Assembly: GCA_943735955.1 (NCBI GenBank)
Contig: OX030968.1
Coordinates: forward strand, 491,001-555,000
Direction of reading: 5' to 3'
Source: Piscicola geometra
Taxonomy: Eukaryota > Annelida > Clitellata > Hirudinida > Piscicolidae
DNA: 64,000 nucleotides
Below the pieces are notes generated by a model. The model did not search any database and was not told the origin of the DNA. It worked only from the letters and a program-made list of their open reading frames with translations. A program made the translations under genes and the position numbers. Shown here piece by piece: positions 47,596 to 58,044 of the stretch; within the stretch, counting starts at the first letter, position 1; each line of letters begins with the position of its first letter.

Positions 47596-47867
47596 AAGTA
47601 GTAGTAGAAGTAGTAGTAGTAGAAGTAGTAGTAGAAGTAGTAGTAGTAGTAGTAAAAGTAGTAGTAGAAGTAGTAGTAGTAGCAGTAGTAGTAGTAGTGG
47701 TAGTAGAAGTAGTAGTAGAAGCAGTAGTAGTAGTGGTAGTAGTGGTAGTAGTAGTAGTAGTAGTAGTAGAAGTAGTAGTAGTAGTAGTAGAAGTAGTAGT
47801 AGTAGCAGTAGTAGTAGTGGTAGTAGTGGTAGTAGAAGTAGTAGTAGTAGCAGTAGTAGTAGTAGTG

Positions 47868-47906
<39 letters not shown>

Positions 47907-47966
47907 ATAGTAGTAGAAGTAGTCGTAGTAGTAGTAGTAGTAGTGGTAGTAGTGGTAGTAGTAGTG

Positions 47967-48020
<54 letters not shown>
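47380..48020. repeat. (TAG)n trinucleotide tract with AAG/TGG variants
   Basis: A 640-base tract of AGT triplets. Open frames of Ser, Val or Leu runs follow from the repeat. The 60 bases before it (about 47,305-47,345) include GCTTCGACTCC, close to a tRNA B box, suggesting a SINE whose tail seeded the tract. Confidence 0.92.
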
Positions 48021-48428
48021 TTTTTAAAACTAAAAAAACGCCCGATAGTTTATTCATTTAGCAGCATTGCATATGCATGCTGACCACTGCACAGGCGCAC
48101 ACGCAATTAAAGTAATGAGATTCAATTAAATCAAATCGAAAGTATTTCCAATTAAATGACATTTCCTTTGCAAGACTCGTAAATATGCGTGTTCAAACTT
48201 GAAATTAAAAAATTAATTAGCTAATTAAGTCTAATGGGTCATTAAAGCAAATGACTCTGCAAGAAAATCTCATGATTGGGTCCATTAAACCAGCAAGGGC
48301 AGTCACTTAAGCAGCAATATCAACAACGAAAATAAGTAAAATAATAGGATAATAATAAAATATATAAAATAATACCAATAAAAAGCAACATCACAATAAA
48401 GTAACAACTCGAAATACTACAATTTTAG

Positions 48429-48478
48429 ATGGTAGTAGTAGTAGTAGTATTAATAGCAGTAGTACAAGTATTAGTAGC

Positions 48479-48519
<41 letters not shown>

Positions 48520-48732
48520 TAGTAGTAGTAGTAGTGGTAGTAGTAGTAGTAGTGGTAATAGTAGTAGAAGTAGTGGTAGTAGTAGTAGTAGTAGTGGTAG
48601 TAGTAGTAGTAGTAGTGGTAATAGTAGTAGAAGTAGTGGTAGTAGTAGTAGTAGTGGTAATAGTAGTAGAAGTAGTGGTAGTAGTAGTAGTAGTAGTGGT
48701 AATAGTAGTAGAAGTAGTGGTAGTAGTAAAAC
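48429..48732. repeat. Second (TAG)n tract
   Basis: AGT triplets with regular GGTAATAGTAGTAGAAG variants, giving a higher-order period of 50-60 bases. The DNA between the two tracts (48,021-48,428) and after them to 49,215 is AT-rich without supported genes. Confidence 0.9.
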
Positions 48733-49217
48733 GAAAGGACCTGACAGCTAACAGCAGTAAAAGCAATAAACCACCAATCAAACCACCCTGCCACCCTCTA
48801 TCTACACACTCAAACGCACACATACATACAGACATACACTCAGACATACATTCACGTATACATACACATGCACATACATGCATACATACACAGTTCAGTA
48901 AAAAAAGATACTATAAGTTTAGTTAAAATTGTATTTTGTAGCAGAAAGGATGCATGGAGTGAGTGAGTCACGGTTGAGTTGCTTGTGTGCGTGGAGGGGC
49001 GCTGACAAAATCGTGACTTTTTGAATTGAAAACAAAATGTCGGAAAACAAAATTTAAGTAAAAAAACTAAAAAATAATTTTTTGATTGAAAAACAAAGGA
49101 TAAAATGTTAACATCGCAAAATGGAGACTAGAAAAAATGCCGGCAAACTGCTCGAAGGTGGAAAAGACTGAGTAAGTGAGGATTTAATCGATGATTTAGT
49201 GAACGCACACAAGTTCA

Positions 49218-49445
49218 CGCACACATACAGACGTGTGTGTGTGTATGCGCGTGGGTGTGTGTGTATGCGCGTGGGTGTGTGTGTATGCGTGTGGGTGTGT
49301 GTGTATGCGTGGGTATGTGTGTGTGTATGAGTGGGTATGTGTGTGTGTATGCGTGGGTATGTGTGTGTGTATGAGTGGGTATATGTGAGTGTGAGTGAGT
49401 GTTTGAGTGAGTTTGTGAGTGAGTGTGTGTATGTGTGTGTGTGAA
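49218..49445. repeat. Interrupted (TG)n with GCGTGGGTATG units
   Basis: A TG-rich minisatellite just downstream of the syndecan stop codon. Confidence 0.85.
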
Positions 49446-49560
49446 ATATATTTACAATTCAGCGTAACTCACTGAGTTACTGTACCAACCCAAGAACGAC
49501 AACATCATCACCACCAGTACAAAACCCTCCCCACAACAACCCCTACAACAACAACAACAA

Positions 49561-50665
49561 TCAAGCATAGAACTCTTGTTGGAGGGGTTGTTGTTGGCCC
49601 ATGTTGAAGTTGTAGGGAGGTAGTTGTTGTTGTTGTTGTTGTGTGTACATGTCCTTCGCTAGGTAATTGTTGTTCAGCAACAACGACCTGGTGAATAATA
49701 TAAAATATTATATCGTATGAAATTTATTTATAAATATTATATCATATGAAATTTATTTATAAATATTATATCATATTAAATTTATGTATAGATATTATAT
49801 CACATTAAATTTATGTATACATATTTTCTTAATTAATTATATATTTACGTATGTATTAAATAAATTTGAAAAATTGGAATTAAATAGGACAACCAAACCA
49901 CCCCCACCCACCTCTTCCCATCCACTACTCCACCACCACCACCCCCACCTCCACTGTTGTTGTTATTATTATTATTATTAGCCGATATAAGGATGTTGTT
50001 GTTGTGCTGGTGGTGGTGGTTGGCGTGGTTGGCAAGGGCATAAGAGCCCTCATCCTTCTTTCTCATTCTGTAGACCACGAACATCGAGACCATCACTGCC
50101 CCAGTCAGACCAAGGATCGCCAGCATTATCACTGCTGTCGGTGGGTCACAGTTGGGCAAATGTGTGCTTTGTAAGAGTTGGGTGGTTGGTTGTGGTGGTT
50201 GTTGTGTGGTGCTGAAAGAGAGTGTAGTGTGTTGTTGTGAGGTGCTGAAAAAAAGTGTAGTGTGTTGTTGTGAGGTGGGTAGAGAGGTAACAAAAACAAA
50301 ACAGAAAGAAAAACAGAAACTTTCAACAACAACAACAAGAGCAACAACCCTTAATAACTACAAGAGCAACAACAACCACAACAACAACCACAACAACAAC
50401 CACAACAACAACCCCAACAACAACCACAATAACAACCACAACAACAACCACAACAACAACCACAACAACAACCACAACAACAACCACAACAACAACCACA
50501 ACAACAACCACAACAACAACCACAACAACAACCACAACAACAACAACAACCACAACAACAACAACTCACCAACGAGGAAGGCGGGGTGGTTAGATGGGGG
50601 AATTTCAAACATGTCCGCATGACTACTCAATACTGGTTCTGCATCTGCATCTGTGTGTGTGTGTT

Positions 50666-50696
<31 letters not shown>

Positions 50697-50697
50697 T

Positions 50698-50728
<31 letters not shown>

Positions 50729-51717
50729 GTTCAGCCCCACTTACCGACCGAACAACCAACCACACAAACGCACCACTGCAATGGAACTGCGGCCCTCCAT
50801 CACTGCCCTCCTCTCCGGCCACCACCCTCTTCCTGGTGCCCTCCACCTCGACTCCTGCCTCCTCGACGCACCAACACTCCCCCTTGTGGCACTGCCTGCC
50901 CTCAAACTCCCCCATCTCAGTGCACGCGGGCACAAAGACCTTCACGTCGCCACTCTTTCCTGCATTCTCTTTTTCTTTCCTCTTTCGCTCTTCATCGCAC
51001 GGTCCTGTGGCTGTGATGGTGGTGATGATGATGATGTGGTGGTGATGGTGATGATGATGTGGTGATGGTGATGATGATGATGTGGTGGTGGTGGTGTGGT
51101 GATGATGATGTGGTGGTGGTGTTGATGTGGTAGTGGTGTTGCTGTGATGGTGATAATGATGTGATGATGATGACGATGATGTGGTGATGGTGGTGATAAT
51201 GATGTGGTGGTGGTGTTGATGTGGTAGTGGTGATGATGATGATGGGGTGATGGTCTGGGGCATATGTGATGCTTGAAGTATCAACCTATTGAGCAACAAA
51301 AGCAACAATCACAAAAATATTAACAATAACAATAATAGTGATGATGAAAATATAAAATAGTAATATATTATATAAATAAATATAAATAAAATAATATTTA
51401 AAGTAAAAATAATAAAATAAACAAAATAATAGTAAAATAAAAATAAAGTCACCTCCATACTCATTATAGTAAGTTTTTTCATAAGGACCTATCTCCTCTT
51501 CTTCTTCTTCATCATCATCATCACCACCATCTTCATCATCATCATCATCAGGATTTCCTGAGACATCAGGCACAGCTTCATCCTCATCATCATTGCCAAA
51601 AGCAGGTTCACCACCCTCATCTTCCTCATCCTCTTCCTCCTCATCACCATGACTATTATCGTATTCTTCTTCTTCTCCTTCATACGCGGTATAATCATAG
51701 TCTTCTTCGTTGATTGC
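49561..51717 (-). CDS. Syndecan with a thyroglobulin type-1 domain (5' end missing)
   Basis: Five exons on the - strand: 51717-51453 (acidic; DYDYTAYEGE, DVSGNP and long Asp/Glu runs), 51004-50777 or -50774 (six-Cys thyroglobulin type-1 domain with FEGRQCHKGECWCV), about 50644-50570 (short linker, SHADMFEIPPS), 50134-49912 (membrane span AVIMLAILGLTGAVMVSMFVVY, then RMRKKDEGSYAL) and 49687-49561 (ending QQEFYA). RMRKKDEGSY and C-terminal EFYA are the C1 and C2 cytoplasmic motifs of syndecans, which bind cytoskeletal and PDZ partners. SG next to acid suits glycosaminoglycan attachment; acidic tyrosines suit sulphation. Phases agree throughout. Signal peptide and first exons were not found in 51.7-54.2 kb. 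The Tg1 link and the 3' end of its exon are inference. Confidence 0.8.
51010..51262. repeat. GTGATGATGATGTG repeats in syndecan intron
   Basis: GAT/GTG low-complexity sequence between the acidic exon and the Tg1 exon. It supplies the C/A-rich tract upstream of the Tg1 acceptor on the - strand. A comparable AAC array occupies 50,366-50,565 in the next-but-one intron. Confidence 0.85.
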
Positions 51718-52961
51718 CTTGAAAGCAATATTTAAAGTAAATAAATGTCTAAATTAAATGTCTAAATTAAATTCTATTAAATCTTATTTTTCTTTTATTT
51801 TGCTTTATATTTTTACTTAAATTTTGAGAAAAAAAACTTTAAAAAATAAAAAAAACTTCTGTTGTTGAAGACACAAAGCAAAAAGCAATGAGAAAGAACA
51901 GGAATATCTGCATGATTCTCTTTTTAAGTATTAAATGAATTCATTCATCTCAAATTAAACATCAATTTTACATAATTAATAATATGAATAAGCGATATAT
52001 CTAATATGATAGTTTATAAGTTTCAGATTGTTTTGCAAAACTATAAAAGTCGAGTCTAAAATAATTATTATTTGTGATAAAAATGAATTATTTTGGTCGG
52101 TCTAACCCTACAACTTTTAAATAGTTTTGATTTGAAAAACAAGTTTTCATATATAATGAAACTTTCATTAAACTTGAAAAAATTTAGCTTTAGATTTAAT
52201 TAGATGAAATTAGAGATGATTTGAAGCTTCAAATAATTTCAATTTTATCTTACGAGTCTTGTTTGTGATAGAACCAATGAAAATAAACACTAATCCTGGT
52301 TTAACCCAAATTTGAGGCGTTTGCATTTGAACCAGGGGTGGCAGTGGGCCAAAGGTCAAAGTTGTCATGCTTCAATGATCTTTGGTTAGCGGCTGCCATT
52401 TTGGCATTTTGGCAGCCACTCAAATAAATTTGTGGAATAAACGGTTTTGGGTATAATATATTAAAATTTTAGAATCTAAAGTCTAAATAAAAATTAAATT
52501 TAATTAATTAGAATGTTTTTAGTGCAAATGTTGGTTGTTTTGAATCTGTCGAGAATGGCCGCAGCAGACCAAGATGGCCGCAGGGAATCAAAGCGCTCAA
52601 GGAGAAAGGATAAAGGAGAAAGCTTTCTATAGCAGCAGCAGTACCAGCGTTGGCAAAGACTTCTCCTTCACCCTCTTTCGCAGCCTCGGCACCAGTGGCA
52701 AGACAGAAAATTGAGAAGAATGATGATTGTGTTTTGAGGATGATGTGGTAATGATTGTGCTGTGGTATGAGTGTTGGTATTGTGGTGATGAAAGAATTTT
52801 TTATTTATGGTGATAGTGATTTTTTGGCGGTGATTGTCATGGTGGGGTGGGTGAGGCTGGATTATTGAGGTTGATCGTGTGTTTATATATATATTTTAAT
52901 TTATATATATACATATATTGGTAATGGTCTAAAAACCGTTTTATTTAACAAATTTATTTGA

Positions 52962-53027
52962 AGAGCGCCTTTGTTCACTTAGTAAAGGGCGCTATACAAA
53001 TCATTAGTGATTGATTGATTGATTGAG
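52962..53027 (+). mobile_element. 3' tail of a retroelement (GGGCGCTATACAAAT ... ATTG repeats)
   Basis: GAGCGCCTTTG ... AAAGGGCGCTATACAAATCATT followed by tandem GATT units. This hairpin-plus-short-repeat ending is typical of LINE/SINE tails in many animals. The body upstream is not recognisable. The rest of 51,718-54,302 is AT-rich with no supported gene apart from the element below. Confidence 0.5.
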
Positions 53028-53489
53028 TATCAGATCTATCCTCGTTTTGAAGAGCCTTCGCCTAAACGTTAGGTATCAAAGCTTGCTTTTTTGCACACAA
53101 CACTTTTAAAGTTTTTATCCTTTGTTCAATGAATAAGCATAATTAAACACTTATTTTGGTCTTCAATATCAATCAAAAACTGAGTTATCTTCCTTCAGGC
53201 TCAGAATTCTTTGGCCCCCATGAGAATTTCAAATGCTTTGTTTCAACTTTTCTTCAAAGTCTATGAACAATAAATTCTACTCTTCATTCATAAGCTAATG
53301 GGACCGTGCCGAAACCAAAGCAAGTCTTTGTGGCAGTGAGATTTATTGAACTGGGACATTTATCTAAATGTTTTACGATCTTTTGAAGATTTCGATGGAT
53401 TTTTAAATAGAAGCCGTTTTGTCTTTTTCAGTTTTCTTTATCGAGATTAATTCATATTTTCTTCAAATATTAACTTATATTTCATCGCG

Positions 53490-53625
53490 ATTCTTTTTCC
53501 CATGAAGGGCAAGACCCTTTAAAGCGTCGACGCACTTGGGCGACGGTAGGAGTCGAACCCATGCTGGTGGGACGAACGCCAAAAGTTTTATTGCTAGCCC
53601 TAAACACTACCCAACCTCCTAAAGA
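53490..53625 (-). mobile_element. tRNA-derived SINE-like sequence
   Basis: On the - strand, TGGGTAGTGTTTAGGGC resembles a polymerase III A box. GGTTCGACTCC, 43 bases further on, is a perfect B box, followed by a short body (AAAGGGTCTTGCCCTTCATGG). No acceptor stem pairs well enough for a working tRNA, so a SINE is likelier. Confidence 0.5.
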
Positions 53626-54128
53626 TTAGGATAAACAAAAGAATTACTATCTTTAACAATTAAAAGGATTTAATTATCAATTATTGTCTTTATTAATCGC
53701 TATATTTAGAATGATCGAAATGCTGTGTGGAGAGCTTAAGATCCAAAACAATTCGGGGCACAGTTCTCTAAGCCTCAAGTAAGCGTGATCAAATCATTCA
53801 TTCTATAGCGTACAATGCATAGTTCCTAAGACTTCAGCCTCACAGCTAAATAGAACAGACACGCTTGGGTGACTTGAATCAAAAAGACATACCAACACAT
53901 AAATATAACCCTCCTTCAATCAACTCAGCCAAACCACGACTTATTGCCCTACTATCAGCATATAATTCTTCTCACTGCCCCTCATCACTCCACCAAAGTT
54001 TCAGTTGTTTGTGAAAGGTCTGAGTAGCCAAAGATTCCTTGGTGTGGTCGAGTTGAGAAAGAGTTTTGATTAAAGTTTTCTAATTTCGTTTTCGAAAAGT
54101 AATTGTTTTCAATTCGTACCTTGTAACA

Positions 54129-54137
54129 TTTATATAC
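54129..54137 (+). promoter_or_regulatory. Candidate TATA box of large Ly-6-like gene
   Basis: TTTATATAC lies about 170 bases before the start codon of the gene at 54303, in otherwise unique sequence. Confidence 0.3.
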
Positions 54138-54302
54138 TAGCTCAACTTTTCACTTGCGAAGTTCTGCTCTTTTGAACTGCTCTTTGGTTGCTCAATCAAG
54201 AAAAGAGCTTCACAACTGAAGCAACTGAAAATCCTCTGAAGACTTTCTCAAAGATCTCCAAAAGACACTCATAAAAAACTTTTAACAAACTCTCAAATTA
54301 AA

Positions 54303-55303
54303 ATGGACCCTAAAGCACGACCCTTCAAGCCCGTGATTCTACTTTTTATTCTCTCGTGTCTTCCACCTCTTTCCCAGGCATTAATTTGCTACAATGTCAA
54401 TGTCGGACCCACCTACAACCCCACACCGGTCACCTGTACACCCCCACTCGACCAGTTCTGTTCGGTTGTCACAGGCTACAGTCAAGCAGGTCTTTCAGAA
54501 CTTGTGTTTGTTTGACCTGAGTTGTCTTTTTGTAAATATTTGTGTGTGTGTTTAAGGTATTTAAATAGACATTTGTGTTAAATTATTTCAAAATTCATTG
54601 TAATAACGCAGTGGAAGATCGTCAAACGAAAAAAACATTTGAAAAACAAGAAATTCCTACAAAAATTGGAACAACTCTAGCAACAACAACCCCATTACCA
54701 CAACCCCAACACTCCACCACCAACAACACCCCTAACAACCACCACCAACAGCAACCACCACCAACAACACCTCCAACAACAACCACTGACAACCACCACC
54801 ACAACCCCAACACTCCACCCCCAACAACCACCACCAACAACACCACTAACAACCACCACCAACAACACCCCAACAACCACCACCAACAACCACCAACAAC
54901 CACCACCACCAACAACCACCACCACCACAACCACCAACAACACCACCAGCACCCACCACCAACAACACCAACAACAACCACCACCAACAACACTACTCAC
55001 AACACCACCAACAACCACCACCAACAGCACCTCCAACAACCACCACCAACAACCACCACCAACCACCACCAACCACCACCAACAACCACCAACAACTACA
55101 CAGGCGTCCAGAACTTCCTGTCGCGATGTGAGAACCAGGCCTCAGCACCCACGGGTGCCTCCATCGGCTGCATCACCGCCCCCGAGGACAGGGGCTTCTT
55201 CAACATCACTGCTTGTCTCTGCAACACTGACCTCTGCAACGTCTACACGCTCCTGAACGCCACTACTACTACTAAAATAACTACTACTACTACTACAACA
55301 ACA

Positions 55304-55359
<56 letters not shown>

Positions 55360-55366
55360 AACAACA

Positions 55367-55462
<96 letters not shown>

Positions 55463-56764
55463 CTTACTACTACCACAACTACTATAACAGCGACTACAAC
55501 CACCACCAGACCCCTCAGCACAACTCTATCTGCCCAATTTTGTCTCATTAACCCGACATTTCCTGGCTGCCAATCGACCACTGCGACCACCGCTGCGACC
55601 ACCACCACAAGGCCTCTCAGCACCACCCTGTCTCCCCAATTTTGCGCATTAAACCCCACTTTTCCTGCTTGTGCACCCCCGCCACTCCCTCCCACCACCA
55701 CCACCACCACAATCAACCCTTTCAAACCAGCTAGCACAACCCTATCCTTCCTATTCTGTCTCCTAAACCCCACTTTCCCTGGCTGTGCGCCACCACCTAC
55801 CATCACCACCACCACCACCACAGCCACTAGACCCCTTGCTACCACCTTAAACCCCTTCTTCTGCCTTGCTAACCCCACTTTTCCCGGATGTGCCACCATT
55901 ACCACCACCACCACCACCACCGCAACAACCACTACTCGGCCACTTTCCACCACGCTTTCTCCGCAATTTTGCCTTTCAAATCCTTCTTTTCCCGGATGCT
56001 CACTCAGCTCTCCAAGCACACAAGCTACCCGTCCCATCACCCCTCTAACCACAACCCTCTCTGCCCTCTTCTGCATCAACAATCCCACCTTCCCTGGCTG
56101 TGCCCCAACACTCCCTCTCTCCTCCACCACTCGCCCCATCACTACCACCTTGAACCCAATATTCTGTCTTGCTAACCCGACATTTCCCGGATGTGCAGCT
56201 ACTCAATCAACAGCGACAGCCACAGCAACCACCACCACACGACCACTCTCAACTACATTGAATGCACTCTTCTGTCTGGCGAATCCAACGTTTCCTGCTT
56301 GTTCTGCAGCCAACACAGCCACCACCACAACCACCACAACCACCACAACCACTCTCAGGCCCTCGCCAACCACTCTGCCACCTTTATTCTGCTTGAGTTT
56401 CCCAGCATTTCCTGCATGTGCAACCGTCACCACCACCACCACCACCACTGCTGCTCGAAGCCCTTCCACTATTGCCAACAACCCGCTAAACGCCAACGTT
56501 GTTTCCAACACTACTACTGCAAACAGCACCCGAACCACTCAAACCACAACCACCCCTACCACAACCACTCCCACCACAACGACCACTACCACCACAACCA
56601 CTCCTACCACGACGATCTCTCACGTGGCCATCCCTTTCAAACCTGTCCTCTTTCGTATCGAATCGAAGCTGTCGTCTGCTGCGATCCCTCTACTGCACGC
56701 ACTTTGCCTTTGTTTGAGCGCAGTTTATTCTTTGATCGCCATTCATGATGGTTTCATCGTTTGA
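54303..56764 (+). CDS. Large Ly-6-like protein with nine FC-NPTFPGC repeats in a Thr-rich stalk
   Basis: Two exons, 54303-54489 and 55104-56764, with a phase-1 intron, encode about 615 aa. A signal peptide (about residues 1-28, ending SQA) precedes an eight-cysteine domain that closes CLCNTDLCN, the Ly-6/uPAR ending. The cysteine count is two fewer than in the 1-41 kb array. Next comes a run of about 65 Thr codons, mostly ACT. Then follow nine units with the pattern RPLSTTLxxxFCLxNPTFPGC; Thr-rich spacers of varied length separate them. Each unit has two Cys eight residues apart. A hydrophobic C-terminus (IPLLHALCLCLSAVYSLIAI) suggests a GPI anchor or a membrane span. The intron carries AACAACCACC repeats. 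It shares intron position, phase and layout with the array genes and is probably a distant paralogue. I do not recognise the repeat. Confidence 0.8.
55261..55462 (+). repeat. Coding (ACT)n trinucleotide tract
   Basis: About 65 consecutive Thr codons, nearly all ACT with a few ACA, inside the large Ly-6-like gene. Its length is likely to vary between alleles. Confidence 0.93.
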
Positions 56765-57089
56765 AATGGACATTTAAAAGTTAGTTAATTAGTTTTGAAA
56801 ATATACAATATAATTTTAACTTTTTAGAAATCGTTTAATCTATTTGGAAAGTTAAATTTTTAAGAATTTTAAGGGGTTCGTTTTGAAAGTAAGTTGGTTT
56901 CTGGAGTTCTTACAACACATTTTAGTGCAAATACTTTGCTTAGCACTTCAAAAAATGTAGCAATCTTAATTTCAGTGAAAGTTTGAATTTTAAATTATCT
57001 TGAGCTATATCTTTAGTTTTTAAATTTCTTTTAAACTATTTTTTATAAGATATATTTATTTATTTACTATTATTATCATTTATATTTGT

Positions 57090-57172
57090 GCTACATGTGG
57101 AAGATTGTCGCATGCCTTAAAGCCTCTTTCCGCGTAAATTTTTTTGATTTGATTTGATTTGATTGAACTTCT
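57090..57172 (+). mobile_element. Retroelement tail with (TTGAT)n
   Basis: ATGTGGAAGATTGTCGCATGCC, then a TTTGATTTGATTTGATTTGATTG run, reminiscent of a SINE/LINE 3' end. Other parts of 56,765-57,735 are AT-rich without a supported gene. Confidence 0.35.
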
Positions 57173-57737
57173 CAAATCAATAAATGCACACTTCGGAGTT
57201 TTTACAATTGATTCGATTTTTTAGGTTATCATTGTGGACATTCCAAGCAAAAGATTAATTTCTACCTTTAAAAAAATTCTTTTTGGAATTACAAAAGACA
57301 TTCGTCCCAGCTGTAAATGTTTATAATTTTTGTATTTAAAAATTCGGGAGTCTACCCGTTTTTAAATTGAGTTGTAAAAACTGAATATTATCGAAGAACC
57401 TCAATTTGAAAAAGAAAACTTTTGAAAATATTTAATCTTAAAAGAGCAATACGAAATATTTAGGAATGTTTGGTTTGTGACGTAAGAGTAAACAATCAAG
57501 AAAACACAAACAGAAGAACAAGCGATGCACTGAAGAACCACTTTAAAACATCATCATCAAGAAGAAGAGCAACATCTCAGAACATCTCTAAGTGAGATAT
57601 TTCTCTATACACGAGTTTTAATATCTGCTTTGAAACTTTTGCAAGGAGAAACCTTCGATGTTTCAATTGAGTTTCGTTCTGATGCACTTCAAATGTTTAA
57701 GCTATCAGTTTATTGATTATAATTCCAAATGAAATCC

Positions 57738-58030
57738 GATCCACCACCCAACACCCACCCTCCAACCCACCACCCACTCACCCACCCACCCACCACCCAC
57801 TCACCCACCCACCCACCCACCACCCACCCACCCACCCACCCACCCACCACCCACTCACCCACCCACCACCCACCCACCTAACCCACCCACCACCCACCCA
57901 CCCACCACCCACCCACCACCCACCCACCACCCACCCACCTAACCCACCCACCACCCACTCACCCACCCACCACCCACCCACCCACCACCCACCACCCACC
58001 CACCACCCACCACCCACCCACCCAACCCAC
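57738..58030. repeat. (CCCA)n-type minisatellite
   Basis: CCACCCACCCACC units with CTCACC and TAACCC variants, ending about 15 bases before the start codon of the NHL gene. It may be leader or a 5' intron. Confidence 0.9.
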
Positions 58031-58044
58031 AAGCAACCACCGAA

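Noticed and set aside
47300..48061. Ser/Arg-rich protein of 253 codons
   Set aside because: It is the AGT repeat; Val-only and Leu-only frames are equally open on the two strands.
52630..52705. Possible upstream syndecan exon (AAKEGEGEVFANA on the - strand)
   Set aside because: Composition suits a syndecan ectodomain and a donor exists, but its phase does not fit the acidic exon at 51717 and the acceptor is poor.
53490..53625. Functional tRNA gene
   Set aside because: The A and B boxes look like polymerase III elements, but I could not fold a good acceptor stem and anticodon arm; a SINE is likelier.
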